Below are positions 9,260-19,000 of a stretch of DNA of 64,000 bases, in pieces; within the stretch, counting starts at the first letter, position 1, and each line of letters begins with the position of its first letter. The position numbers and the translations under genes are program-made. The notes under the pieces are model-generated. The model was not told where the DNA came from. It did no database searches and worked only from the letters and a program-made list of their open reading frames with translations. Origin of the DNA: Ketobacter sp. MCCC 1A13808 (lineage in GTDB: Bacteria > Pseudomonadota > Gammaproteobacteria > Pseudomonadales > Ketobacteraceae); the NCBI RefSeq assembly GCF_009746715.1, contig NZ_VRKW01000015.1, positions 17,944 to 81,943 on the forward strand, written 5' to 3'.

Positions 9260-10528
9260 ATGAATCAAGCTGCTAAAAAAAAATACCGCCATATGGATGG
9301 AATTGGTCCCTATGACATTCCTCTAGAAGATTATGACATGAGCCAACGGGAACCCTTTCAAAATAATACGTTTTGGAGTTTCTTTGATCGAATGAGACAA
9401 GAAGATCCGATACATTATTGCAAGGATTCCAAGTTTGGTCCCTTTTGGTCAGTTACCAAATTCAAAGATATTGTGGAAGTTGAGAATAAACCTGATATTT
9501 ACTCTTCAGAACCCACAATCGCATTCTTGGATCCCAATGAGGATTTTAACGTACCAATGTTTATTGCGATGGACGAGCCCAAGCACGGTGTGCAGCGACG
9601 CACAGTGCAGGGTGCAGTCGATCCACGTAACCTTGCGGGTATGGAGAGCCTGATACGCGAGCGCGTATGTAATATACTAGATGATCTACCAATTTACGAA
9701 ACCATTGACTGGGTAGACAAAGTTTCAATTGAGCTGACGGGACAAATGTTGGCCACCATACTCGATTTTCCCCAAGAGCATCGTCGAAAACTAACCTATT
9801 GGTCCGATGTGGCAACCGCTGTTCCAGGCCCTATGTCGATCGTTTCTTCGTATGAAGAATCCAGGAAAATCCTGATGGAAGAATGTGTGCCTGCTTTTTT
9901 TAACCTATGGCAGAAAAAAAAGAACTCCCCACCCGAAACCTCGCTTATCTCCATGCTGGCACACGCTGAAGAAACCAGCCGCATGGCGGAGGAAAACCCG
10001 ATGGAATTTCTGGGTAACCTAATACTACTGATTGTCGGCGGCAACGACACTACTAGAAATTCAGTTTCGGGAAGTGTTCTATTCCTTAATGAAAACCCGA
10101 AGGAATACGATAAACTTCGTGAAAACCATGGCCTTGTTAATACAATGGTACCAGAAATTATCAGGTACCAAACTCCCCTAACGCACATGCGAAGGACGGC
10201 CACGAAGGACACCATTCTCGGTGGAAAGCAAATTCACAGGGGCGACAAAGTGATTCTCTGGTTTGTCTCAGGAAATCGGGATGAAGAAGCAATTGACAAG
10301 CCTTATGAATTTATCATCGACAGGAAAAATCCGAGGTACCATCTTTCATTTGGTTTTGGCATACATCGCTGTATGGGCAATCGCCTTGCTGAAATGCAAC
10401 TTAGAATCGTATGGGAGGAGATACTTAAACGCTTCCATAAAATCGAAGTAATGGGTGAACCTCAACGAGTTTATTCAAACCTCATTAAAGGGTATTCAGA
10501 TCTACCAGTACGCCTTATTCCAGCTTAA
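9260..10528 (+). CDS. Cytochrome P450, CYP153-like (alkane/fatty-acid terminal hydroxylase type)
   Basis: The 422-residue soluble P450 has the I-helix GGNDTTRNS, the ExxR pair EIIR (K helix), and the heme loop FGFGIHRCMG with the cysteine ligand. GGNDTTRNS-SG and the FIAMDEPKH region are typical of CYP153 enzymes, which hydroxylate alkanes and fatty acids at the terminal carbon with a ferredoxin partner. It lacks the roughly 40-residue N-terminal extension of the second P450 at 24187. No ferredoxin or reductase gene is adjacent, so it would need to borrow the ferredoxin at 25618 or one elsewhere. It is visibly more AT-rich than the operon upstream, and an insertion-sequence remnant begins 84 bases after its stop. 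Horizontal acquisition is likely. Confidence 0.93.
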   Translation: MNQAAKKKYRHMDGIGPYDIPLEDYDMSQREPFQNNTFWSFFDRMRQEDPIHYCKDSKFGPFWSVTKFKDIVEVENKPDIYSSEPTIAFLDPNEDFNVPMFIAMDEPKHGVQRRTVQGAVDPRNLAGMESLIRERVCNILDDLPIYETIDWVDKVSIELTGQMLATILDFPQEHRRKLTYWSDVATAVPGPMSIVSSYEESRKILMEECVPAFFNLWQKKKNSPPETSLISMLAHAEETSRMAEENPMEFLGNLILLIVGGNDTTRNSVSGSVLFLNENPKEYDKLRENHGLVNTMVPEIIRYQTPLTHMRRTATKDTILGGKQIHRGDKVILWFVSGNRDEEAIDKPYEFIIDRKNPRYHLSFGFGIHRCMGNRLAEMQLRIVWEEILKRFHKIEVMGEPQRVYSNLIKGYSDLPVRLIPA

Positions 10529-10611
10529 TAGACTAACAGCCTGTTGAAAATAAAAATCACATTCGGTATTGAATCGGAAAATTCTGGAGAGAAATAATGG
10601 TTTCCGTGAGG

Positions 10612-10927
10612 GTGTTCAAAATTCTGTGTCAGCCTAGTGGCTTTAGTAAGCTGATGTATTCTTCTAGCCGTTCCGGGAAGTGGATCGTCAGTTGCGACAA
10701 CGTCTAGACGAACCCGTCAGATTCTAGTTCTGAATCGGATGGGTCCAGCGCTCAGTGGCTTTCAGTATACCGGCATACAGCAGCTTCAGTAAGCTGTTTT
10801 CATTGGCGAAGCCACCTTTGGTTTTTGTGAGCTTACGGAACTGGCGATGAAAGGCCTCGACCGCATTGGTGGTATAGATCGCTTTCTGCACATAATCCGG
10901 ATATTTGAAGTAGGCCGACAACGTGTG
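10612..10927 (-). mobile_element. IS256-family insertion sequence remnant (3' end of transposase plus right inverted repeat)
   Basis: The minus strand encodes the transposase C terminus: LSAYFKYPDYVQKAIYTTNAVEAF through LLYAGILKATERWTHPIQN, the classic IS256 (mutator) ending. An in-frame TAG follows, and the last part (LSQLTIHFPERLEEYISLLKPLG) continues in another frame, so the gene is frameshifted. The terminal repeat GTGTTCAAAATTCTGTGTCA lies at 10612-10631 and matches 19 of 20 bases of the repeat at 63745. Everything upstream of the C-terminal 100 residues is missing. Confidence 0.85.
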
Positions 10928-11196
10928 TCATTTGCTGCGCCAGGACTTTAATTCCGTAGTAATATTTACTACCGTTTGGATAGAGTAATCCACAATGCTC
11001 ATCCTGGTGCAGTATAGTTGTACCTTTGTCCATGAAGAATCTTGCGACAGTTTTCAAAGAGTAGGGCTTTAATTTTACCTGTAGAATTCGTTCTCTAAAA
11101 GTACAGAAGAATCCAGATAGAGGGGTTCTAGGTACTTAGCCGCAAAATATACCACAGAACCCCTATAGCTCTGTTGCGGCGGCCTCTAGCTCGATT
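10928..11196 (-). other. Gene fragment and inverted repeat between IS256 remnant and integrase
   Basis: A minus-strand open stretch (about 10930-11090) reads ...KPYSLKTVARFFMDKG and DEHCGLLYPNGSKYYYGIKV, reminiscent of an N-terminal arm-binding domain of a P4-type integrase cut off by the IS remnant. The similarity is weak. Between it and the integrase stop lies a 9-base inverted repeat, AGGGGTTCT (11121-11129) and AGAACCCCT (11156-11164). Confidence 0.3.
11121..11164. repeat. Inverted repeat downstream of the integrase (possible att site or terminator)
   Basis: Perfect 9-base arms AGGGGTTCT and AGAACCCCT flank a 26-base centre that contains GGTACTTAGCC. The same 11-mer recurs at 13552-13562, on the other side of the integrase/KfrA pair. 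The location, 33 bases beyond the integrase stop, fits a recombination site, but a terminator is also possible. Confidence 0.4.
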
Positions 11197-12154
11197 TCAC
11201 TTTTCTAAATCCGTGTCGAGAATACCGATCGTTGACGTGGTGGCACGAAATGCCGCAAACGGATCGGTGCCATCGATATAGCGTAACGCTGATTGCACGT
11301 CGCGCCATCCAACATACTGCATCAACGTTTTCACATCCCATTGATTAGTATTGGCCCATCCGGCAAATCCGCGGCGGAGCGAATGGCTGCTGTACTGCTC
11401 GTATTCCGGTAACCCTGCCCTGGAAAGCAACTCGCGCAGCCATTTATTGATGCTACCGGGATTCATTGGAACTTCTGACAAGCGCCCCCAGCGGTCGAGA
11501 CGCGGAAACATTGGCCCCTCAGTTTTGTCGATCTTTGTCAGCCAGGTATTGACTGCTTCCACCGGACACAGCGCTCGTAATGCTGGTGCTCGAAAGGTGC
11601 GACCCAGGTTGTCCCTATCGCCTTTACTGGATGGGAGAAAGAGCGTCAAACCTTCACCTGGTGTCAGCTCGACATGTTCAATCCGCAAGCGACACAGCTC
11701 ATCGCTGCGAAAGCCCCGCCAGAAACCCAGTAACAGCAGTGCCCGATCTCGGAAATACCGCAACTGCATCACCGCATCGTTTTCTGAATTCTCCGCCTGG
11801 TGACGCAGCCACCTATCGACAATCTCCAACTGCTCAAGCTGCAAAGGTTTGGCCTGTTTCTCAACGGCGGGGTGCAGGCGCCGAATGCCCTTAAGTATGG
11901 TCTTCACCAGTGGTGCCTTGGTGGGATCAGGGAAGCCTTGATCGTTATGCCATTTAGCCAGCGCCGCCAGACGCTGCTTGAGGGTGTTGACGGACAATGT
12001 ATCCGCATGATCGGTCAGGTAGCGACTGATGCTGTCAGCGGTCGCGGGCAGCAATCCGCCCCATTCCTCTTCGTAATGCCGAAGCGAGGCTCGGTAGCTC
12101 CGCCGGGTTATTGTCCCGCGTGGCGGCTTCAATGTACTGGGCGCGGGTCGGCAT
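11197..12154 (-). pseudogene. Tyrosine recombinase/integrase with N-terminal frameshift
   Basis: The catalytic domain is complete: Arg in FWRGFRSDELCRL, the HSLRRG box, and the Tyr in GWRDVQSALRYID. The natural N terminus MPTRAQYIEAATRDN begins at 12154 behind a G-rich ribosome site, but it is in a different frame from TRRSYRASLRHYEEEW. The two join perfectly if one A is removed from the AATAACC around 12110. As it stands only a TTG start at 12132 would open the long frame, which is unlikely to be natural. It is divergent from the kfrA-like pseudogene. Either this is a recent inactivation or the base is a sequencing error. Confidence 0.8.
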
Positions 12155-12351
12155 GGGGCCCCCCTGTTCAGGCGCTGGAAAACCAGGTTTCGTAATGGTA
12201 GCGCCCGAGTTTACCGTGAAAAATTGGCAACCGATAGGATAAATCATCATTACCCGATCTATGTATAGTACGGTTATTGCGGGAACAAACCCGTCTATAT
12301 AGAATGTACTTACATGGTATGTAATATATTATCTTAAAATAGGAGGCCGGG

Positions 12352-13327
12352 ATGGCGCGGGCGGGCTTGAACAAGTTCAATGTGCAGCAGGCACGGGACA
12401 CGCTGTTGGCGCGGGGTATCAACCCATCGGTGGATGCGGTGCGCGTCGAACTGGGCAATACCGGCTCGAAAACCACGATCCACCGCTATCTGAAGGAGTT
12501 GAAAGCGGAGGATGCTACCCAACTGGGCGATGAAGCTTTATTGTCTAACGCCCTAAAGGACATGGTTGTCCGGATGGCTGCCAAGTTACGGGACGAAGCC
12601 CTGCAACGAGCGGAAGCCGCCAATCATGCCTGGCAGAACGAGAAAACCCAGCTGGTGGTCCAGTTCAGCGCTGCGCAGGATCGGCTCAAAGATCTGGGTG
12701 CTGACAATGCTGCCCTTACGAGCCGCCTGGAACGCGAAAGCGTCACGCACGACGAGACCAAAGACCGACTCCACCATGCGGAACTACGGGCTGGACGCTG
12801 CGAGCAGCAAGTGAAAGGGTTGGAACAGCAGCTCGACGAAAACCAGAAACACCGGGCATCGTTGGAAGAAAAGCATCGATGCGCGGGACGCATTAGAACA
12901 CTTCCGCACGTCCTCTCAGGAGCAACGGCAACAGGAACAACTGCGCCACGACACCCAGGCCCAGCAGCTCCAGGCCGAGTTACGCAACCTCAACCAAACC
13001 TTGATCGTCAAACAAAGCGAACTCACCCAACTCAATCGGGACAATGCCAGCCTGGTCGGCGAAGTGGGTGAACAGCGGAAGCAGGCGAAGTTGTTGGAAA
13101 AGCAACTTCGCGAAGAATCCAAGATAGCGGAACTCGCCAGTGAAACCAACGCAAAGCTCATTGCCGTGACCGAGGAAAAGAACGCGCTTGATGCTCGGCT
13201 TCAGTCGTTGTTACAGGCACATGACGCCGAAGTCGAAAAAGCCAGGGGACTGGAACTGACTCTGGCCAAATTATAGACGGAGCTGGAGGTGAAAAACGGG
13301 CTGCTTGAGAAGCTCTCCATCCGATGA
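12352..13327 (+). pseudogene. KfrA-like DNA-binding coiled-coil protein, frameshifted
   Basis: The N terminus (MARAGLNKFNVQQARDTLLARG, then VRVELGNTGSKTTIHRYLKEL) is the KfrA_N (PF11740) DNA-binding domain, preceded by a strong AGGAGG site. A long coiled coil rich in E, K, L, Q and R follows. Near 12880 the frame is lost: the coiled coil continues one frame over as DALEHFRTSSQEQRQQEQ and runs on through QLRE.SKIAEL. A TAG at 13274-13276 interrupts this frame shortly before the end at 13325-13327. KfrA-type proteins are often encoded divergently from a tyrosine recombinase on genomic islands, as here. Confidence 0.8.
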
Positions 13328-13688
13328 AGTATCGAACCCGGTCGACTGCAAAAGGGCGAAAAGCGGCCCTTCCCTTTGGAGAGAGCTGAATACAAGCTGG
13401 GCATTTAAAACAGACGATCAGCCTGTAGGGTCTGACTCCTATTCGCCATCACTACGCAAACATTTAGCCATATAGCTGCTTTACCCGAGCCAGATCTGAA
13501 GTAAACATTGTCTCCCGCTTCACGCGGTTTAGACGTAAAAAATCAAATCTGGGTACTTAGCCTAATATGAGTACCAAGAAAAACCACTTACCAGAACGAT
13601 AAAAACGCGGCACGAACATACCAGCACACTTTGCAGGTTATCACGCACCAGGCGAGAGTGTAGGTTAAATCCGGCGGCAGAAATGGAG
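13328..13688. other. Non-coding spacer between the island pair and the RND operon
   Basis: No gene seen. GGTACT (13552-13557) and AGTACC (13570-13575) form a 6-base inverted repeat that contains the 11-mer GGTACTTAGCC also found at 11131. I see no convincing promoter or terminator besides this. Confidence 0.4.
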
Positions 13689-16600
13689 TCATTTTGATTT
13701 CCTGCGAAGCAACGTATGGAGCAGCAGCGGCACGACTATCAAGGTCAGCACCGTCGCGGCAAGGGTGCCAAAAATAAGTGAGATGGCAAGCCCACTGAAC
13801 ATGGGGTCCTTCAGCATGATGGCGCTGCCCAGCACAATGGACAAAGCGGTCAGCAGGATGGGCCGCAACCGCAAGGTCCCTGCTTCCAGAATGGCCTGCG
13901 CCAGTGGCATGCCCTGACGCAGGTGTTCCTGTACAAAATCGATGATCAGCAGGGAATTACGCACCACAACCCCCGCCAGTGCGATGACGCCCACCATGGA
14001 CGTAGCGGAAAATTGCGATTGCAGCAGCCAGTGGCCGGGAAATATTCCTGCGATACCCAGCGGCACCGCCGCGAGCGCCACGATGGGCAGGCTGAAACTC
14101 TGGTAGTACGCCACCAAACACAGAAAAATGAACACAATGGCAATCGCCAAAGCGCCCAGCATGTCCCGATAGGTGTCCAGCATCTGCCGCTGGGCGCCAT
14201 CCCACAGCAATGTATAGCCGTCCAGGGGATTGGGCTCCTGAGGCATAATCGTCAGGTTGCCGGTGAGCAATTGGCTGCCATCCGGCAAAGCGAGGCCGTC
14301 CAGTTTGTTGTTCATTACCAGCACAGCATAGACCGGGGCGGTGCGCGTCATTTCGCCAGTGACATAGGTGACGCGCGCGCCGTTTTTATGGTGAATGGGC
14401 CGATCCACCACGTCAGACTCAACCTTTACCAACTCAGATAGGGGCACTTTTGCACCTGCCGGATTGCTGACGTAAGCGCGGGAAAAGTTGCTCATATCCA
14501 GTTGATGGCGCCGGGGGATCAGCAGTTGCAGCGGCACCGGATTTTTTTCCCCATGCGCTTGCACGCGCCCCATATATTCACCTTCGATAAGGCGCCGCAG
14601 TGCCATTGCCACATCTGCAGTGGTTAACCCGGACAGGGCTGCCTTTTCCCGGTCCACAACCAGACGTTTGCGGGCAACGTCTTCCGGTTCGGAATCATTC
14701 ACTTCTGCCACATCCCAGGTTTCGGCAAAAACCGCTTTGACCCAGGTCGAGAGCCAGCGTAGCGTATCTGCGTCGGGGCCATAGATTTCCGCCAACAAGT
14801 TGGCCCGCACCGGCGGCCCAGGGGGATCTTCCAATACCTGCACAGTGGCACCGGGAAACGCCGTCGCCCGCGCCTGCAAACGGGGTCGCAGATCCCGTAC
14901 GATGGCCATCGAGGTGAGCTCGCGGTGATCCTTGTGACGCAAGTTGACCCGCACTTCGCCTATGTAACTGCCCGCGCGTTCGGCGGTGCCACGAAACAGG
15001 CCGCTGAAATCCGCGACACCGGACTGACCGATCCAGAGCTGGTAATCGGCAACCTCCGGATAGCGACGAAGCTCTTCTGCCAGCTCACGCATCAACTGGT
15101 CAGTGGTCTCCAACGGCGTCGACTCCGGCATGTCCAGCGTGATCAGAAAACTGTTTTTGTCATTGAGAGGCATGACGGTGGTTTCCACTCCAAACCAGGC
15201 CTGCGGCCCTTCGATCCCGGACGGGCGCAGGAACTGCCAGGCCGGTTGCAGCAACGCCAGCAGGATACTCAGCACCACCAAGAACATTGCCACCACACGC
15301 CGTGCGCGCCGAGCCAGCAACCAGGACAACAGACGATGGTAAAACCCACCCAAGCCACGATGATGACCCGGTTCGTCTGAGTCGTCGTGACTCGCATGGG
15401 AAGGTAACCAGTGCCAGGCGGCCCAGGGCACCACCGTGTAGGCGATCACCAGCGACGCGGCCATGGCCACCGGCACCGCGAACGCCACCGGGTAAAAGTA
15501 CTCGCCAATCATACCGCCCACTGTTAGCAGTGAACCGAACACGGCTATAACGGCCAGGGTCGCCAGGTTAGTTGGATTACCAATTTCCCGTGCCGCTTCC
15601 ACCGTGGCAGCGCGCTTGTCTGCCTTACCAAGACCGGCGTATTTGCGGTGCACGTTTTCGATCACCACAATGGCATCGTCCACCAGCAAACCCAGGGACA
15701 GTATCAGGGCAAACAGCGACACCCGATTGATGGTCATGCCGGCGAGGTAGAGTGCTCCCAACGTCAGTGCCAGCACCAGCGGAACGCTGAGCCCCACGAT
15801 CAACGCTTCTTTGCGGCCTAGAAATACCAGTGTCACCAGGAACACCACCAACACGGCGATACCCAGGTGGTGAATCAGTTCATTGGCGGTATCATCGGCG
15901 ATCTGGCCATCATTGCGGGTTACCACCAGATCGATGTCCGCCGGCACGAATTGCTGCCGCATGGATTCCACCCGCGCCAACACATCCCGCGCGACTAACA
16001 CGGCGTTGGTGCCCCGCTGTTTGGCGACCGCCAGCGTCACCGCCGGCACATCGCCATCCACATAGCGGCCAAAGCGGGCATCCGCCGGGCCGAAACCAAA
16101 TCGACTCAGATTCTGGCGTTCCTGTTCTGGACCATCGACGATCTCGGCAATGTTGCCCAGGTACAGGGTTCTGCCCTGCACCTGATCCACCACGAGGGTT
16201 TCCAGCTCTTGAGCCGTTGCAAGATAGCCCTCCAGAAACACCTGCTGCCGCTCACCGGCCTGCACGACATCGCCCAATGTCACCGATACATTGGATGCGG
16301 CCAAGACTTGCCGCACCTGATCCAGGGTAATACCAAACGCCTGCATCCGATCTGGATTGAGCTCCACCCGGATCTGACGATCCCGCCCCCCTTTTACATA
16401 CACCGCCGAAACATCCTGCATGGTTCGCAAGCCATCGGTGAGGCGATCGGCCACCCGTTTGAGAGCGTAGTCGTCGTATTTTTGAGAGGCCAACGTCACG
16501 GTGACAATGGGCACATCGTCCACATTCATACTACGAATGATCGGGGCACCGGCGTCTGCCGGCAGCAAGGGTCTCACCTCTGCCAGGCGATCGTGGAGTT

Positions 16601-16952
16601 TTACCAGCGATTCCTCCTGATCCTCTCCCACTTCAAACTGTACAGTGAACCGGGCCACTGAATTGCTCGCGGTGGAGTAGAAGTCGTCCACGCCGGAAAT
16701 AAGCCGGATTGCACTTTCCACCGGACGCACCACTAACTGCTCGACTTCTTCGGAGGAGGCACCCGGCAATGTCACCTGTACCGATGCACCGGGAATGACA
16801 ATTTGCGGGTTATCCTCCCGCGGAGTTTTGCTCAAGGCCAGCATCCCCAGGAGCAGGCAGGCCAGTATCATGAGTGGTGCCAGCTTGGAGGTCACGAACA
16901 TATCCGCCAGCAGGGCGGCTAGGCTGAAGGGCGGTGAGGAGCGGTTTGCCAT
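13689..16952 (-). CDS. RND-family efflux permease (large, CusA/MexF-like layout)
   Basis: The 1087-residue pump has two symmetrical halves, each with a large periplasmic loop and a helix bundle, and the proton-relay Asp pair in LLVDDAIVVIENVHRKY (about residue 415). It starts with ATG behind GGGAG, 2 bases after the adaptor's stop, so the operon order is tetR, adaptor, pump. It is clearly more GC-rich than the decayed genes around it and is intact. The substrate is unknown. Sequence features do not show the metal-binding methionines expected of a copper/silver pump. Confidence 0.93.
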   Translation of the reverse strand: MANRSSPPFSLAALLADMFVTSKLAPLMILACLLLGMLALSKTPREDNPQIVIPGASVQVTLPGASSEEVEQLVVRPVESAIRLISGVDDFYSTASNSVARFTVQFEVGEDQEESLVKLHDRLAEVRPLLPADAGAPIIRSMNVDDVPIVTVTLASQKYDDYALKRVADRLTDGLRTMQDVSAVYVKGGRDRQIRVELNPDRMQAFGITLDQVRQVLAASNVSVTLGDVVQAGERQQVFLEGYLATAQELETLVVDQVQGRTLYLGNIAEIVDGPEQERQNLSRFGFGPADARFGRYVDGDVPAVTLAVAKQRGTNAVLVARDVLARVESMRQQFVPADIDLVVTRNDGQIADDTANELIHHLGIAVLVVFLVTLVFLGRKEALIVGLSVPLVLALTLGALYLAGMTINRVSLFALILSLGLLVDDAIVVIENVHRKYAGLGKADKRAATVEAAREIGNPTNLATLAVIAVFGSLLTVGGMIGEYFYPVAFAVPVAMAASLVIAYTVVPWAAWHWLPSHASHDDSDEPGHHRGLGGFYHRLLSWLLARRARRVVAMFLVVLSILLALLQPAWQFLRPSGIEGPQAWFGVETTVMPLNDKNSFLITLDMPESTPLETTDQLMRELAEELRRYPEVADYQLWIGQSGVADFSGLFRGTAERAGSYIGEVRVNLRHKDHRELTSMAIVRDLRPRLQARATAFPGATVQVLEDPPGPPVRANLLAEIYGPDADTLRWLSTWVKAVFAETWDVAEVNDSEPEDVARKRLVVDREKAALSGLTTADVAMALRRLIEGEYMGRVQAHGEKNPVPLQLLIPRRHQLDMSNFSRAYVSNPAGAKVPLSELVKVESDVVDRPIHHKNGARVTYVTGEMTRTAPVYAVLVMNNKLDGLALPDGSQLLTGNLTIMPQEPNPLDGYTLLWDGAQRQMLDTYRDMLGALAIAIVFIFLCLVAYYQSFSLPIVALAAVPLGIAGIFPGHWLLQSQFSATSMVGVIALAGVVVRNSLLIIDFVQEHLRQGMPLAQAILEAGTLRLRPILLTALSIVLGSAIMLKDPMFSGLAISLIFGTLAATVLTLIVVPLLLHTLLRRKSK

Positions 16953-16954
16953 AC

Positions 16955-18040
16955 TTACTCCCTGCCCTGCCCGTTATCCTTAGGCTGAATCCGATCCCCT
17001 TCTTTCAGGCTGGCCGCAGGGGATGCCACTACCTGTTCGTCCTGCTGCAGGCCAGCAATCACTTCCACCTGTGCTGGCCACTCACGCCCCAGCCGCAGCC
17101 AGCGAAAATGCGCCAGATCATCCTTGTCCACTACGAACACGCCTTTCAAACCACCCCGCTCCACCACGGCGCTACGCGGCAACAAAATGTTGTCCGTCTG
17201 CCCCAATTCAAACAGCGCCCGCCCAAACATGCCGGGCATCAGGTCCGCGTTTTCCGGCACGGATATCTTCACGGGATAACTGCGGGTCACCGGGTCGCCG
17301 GAGCGCACAATCCGGATCACGGCACCGGTCAACGGATGGCTCAACGCATCCAGTTGCAACTGCACCGGCATGCCGATGTCGATCAGGCCAACCCGCTGCT
17401 CCGGTATAAAGGTTTCAAAGATCAGGGCTGAATTGGATTCCAGGGTGAGAATCGGTTCTCCCGGCACCAGCATGTCTCCGGCCCGCACATTGAGAGCCAC
17501 CACGCTGGCAGCAAAGGGACTGCGAATACTGGAGTAGTCGCGCTGGGCAACGGCAGTGCCCAGTTCGGCCTGCGCCTGATTGTGTGCCTCGGTAGTGGAA
17601 TCCAGCCGTAGTTGCGCCTTCCGCAGGTCGCTCTCGGAAATGCTGTTCTGCTGATACAGTTTTTGAAAACGTTGCAAATCGGTCTGCGCATCTTTCTGTG
17701 CGGCCAGCGCCGCGCTTACTGCCGCCTGCGCCTGCCGAATGGCGCCTTCCACATCGGCCGCATCCATCTGCGCCAACAAAGCGCCTGCCTGCACCTTGTC
17801 ACCTTCTTTTACTTTGAGCTGGCGCACATAGCCGCTCAGGCGGGACGAGATTTCGATACGCTGATCGGACACGACGGAACCGGTACTGATGAACTGACGG
17901 GGTGCTGCCTGATCCAGCGGTAACAGGTCACTTTGGTAAATGTGTGGTTCCGGAACTGCCACAGGATTGCCGGACTCCCCCTGACACCCCAGCAGCACTA
18001 TCCCGCATGCCATCAACAGGCTCGTTGCTATCCCCTTCAT
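16955..18040 (-). CDS. RND efflux periplasmic adaptor lipoprotein (membrane fusion protein)
   Basis: The protein of about 361 residues starts with a lipoprotein signal (MKGIATSLLMACGIVLLGC, lipobox LLGC). It has the biotinyl-lipoyl halves (LKVEGDKVQAGALLAQMD and VRAGDMLVPGEPILTL), a coiled-coil hairpin between them (about residues 100-165) and the barrel/MP domains. The ATG at 18040 overlaps the tetR stop as ATGA. A longer frame from 18127 lies inside tetR and lacks a signal, so I reject it. It should bridge the pump at 13689 to an outer-membrane channel encoded elsewhere. Confidence 0.92.
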   Translation of the reverse strand: MKGIATSLLMACGIVLLGCQGESGNPVAVPEPHIYQSDLLPLDQAAPRQFISTGSVVSDQRIEISSRLSGYVRQLKVKEGDKVQAGALLAQMDAADVEGAIRQAQAAVSAALAAQKDAQTDLQRFQKLYQQNSISESDLRKAQLRLDSTTEAHNQAQAELGTAVAQRDYSSIRSPFAASVVALNVRAGDMLVPGEPILTLESNSALIFETFIPEQRVGLIDIGMPVQLQLDALSHPLTGAVIRIVRSGDPVTRSYPVKISVPENADLMPGMFGRALFELGQTDNILLPRSAVVERGGLKGVFVVDKDDLAHFRWLRLGREWPAQVEVIAGLQQDEQVVASPAASLKEGDRIQPKDNGQGRE

Positions 18041-18633
18041 CCCGTCACGCCCGCTTTTAACAGTTTCAGAATGTGCTGTACCAGTTGAGTTGATACTTGG
18101 GATGGGGGCTTGTAACCGGGTAGCCACTGTCGCGCCACCTGCGTTTCAAACGGGAATACCATCAGGCCCATCACCGACACTGTCAACGCATGTCGCTCCT
18201 CTTCGCCCAACGTCACGGGCAAAAGATCGGCAACGCCAAGAAAGAAGGGCTCAAACACACGCTCAGTCATCTGGCGGGCACGGGTTTCGTCTCGATCCAG
18301 CGCCACCCACTGCATCAGGCGTTGAAAACTGGGAACACGCACCAACAGCGAAACGAACGCAGATACGAATGCTTCCAGGTGAGCCCAGGGATCATCTCCA
18401 GGGGACTTCGGCCCTGGCATCAACGGCGTCACCCGCTGAGAAAAACAATCTTCCACCACCGCCAGGAACAACTGCTCTTTGTCTGGGAAGTGGTAGTACA
18501 GCGCCGCGGTGGTCAATCCCGTTGCTGTCGCCACCTGGCGCATAGACACCCCATCGAAACCTGCAGCTGCGAATAGCGGCAAGCACTGGTGCAAAATGCG
18601 CTGTCGAGTTACGTCGGCGCTTTCTTTGGCCAT
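18037..18633 (-). CDS. TetR/AcrR-family repressor of the RND operon
   Basis: The 198-residue regulator has a helix-turn-helix with MRQVATATGLTTAALYYHFPDKEQLF (residues about 28-53) and a helical ligand domain. I start it at the ATG at 18633, which has GGGAG seven bases upstream. The TTG at 18651 would be an extension with no ribosome site. It is the first gene of the operon and overlaps the adaptor gene, so it probably autoregulates the whole unit. Confidence 0.9.
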   Translation of the reverse strand: MAKESADVTRQRILHQCLPLFAAAGFDGVSMRQVATATGLTTAALYYHFPDKEQLFLAVVEDCFSQRVTPLMPGPKSPGDDPWAHLEAFVSAFVSLLVRVPSFQRLMQWVALDRDETRARQMTERVFEPFFLGVADLLPVTLGEEERHALTVSVMGLMVFPFETQVARQWLPGYKPPSQVSTQLVQHILKLLKAGVTG

Positions 18634-18666
18634 ACCCGGCTCCCATAACAAATCTTGGCTATATAC

Positions 18667-18681
18667 TTAACGAACGTTTAA
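18667..18681. promoter_or_regulatory. Candidate TetR operator upstream of the RND operon
   Basis: TTAACGAACGTTTAA is an imperfect palindrome 34 bases before the repressor start and overlaps a TATATA-like -10 element on the minus strand. AcrR-like regulators commonly bind AACG-type palindromes of this kind. Binding is inferred. Confidence 0.45.
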
Positions 18682-19000
18682 TAGATTTCAAGTGCATAAT
18701 TTGAAGGCTGGCGACAAAAGGCTCGGGAGTCAGCCGATTCCAACGTAACCTACTGTTTTAATGCGAAATATATGGATACCCATTAATCGAAAAGTTGCCT
18801 AACGTTTCGTTTCAGTGGCAAGTTAATGCAACAGGACTTGTATCTTGCGTATAGAAGAATCTTTGGGCTAACACCCGGCACTGGAAATCAAATAAGAGGG
18901 GTTTCCGGGATTCCTGCGCCATTCAGCTAAGAACGATATAACTAATTGAATATAAAAATTTATTTTAGGTAATTATTGTTAAGCCACACTGACTTCAAGG
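18682..19000. other. Spacer between RND operon and Tn3 remnant
   Basis: No gene seen. This is presumably where the Tn3-family element lost the rest of its transposase. No recognisable 38-base Tn3 terminal repeat is visible. Confidence 0.4.

Noticed and set aside
9038..9292. 84-codon minus-strand ORF before the P450
   Set aside because: Overlaps the P450 start, has no ribosome site and no recognisable fold.
13923..14441. 172-codon plus-strand ORF
   Set aside because: Antisense to the RND pump; no start site and no family.
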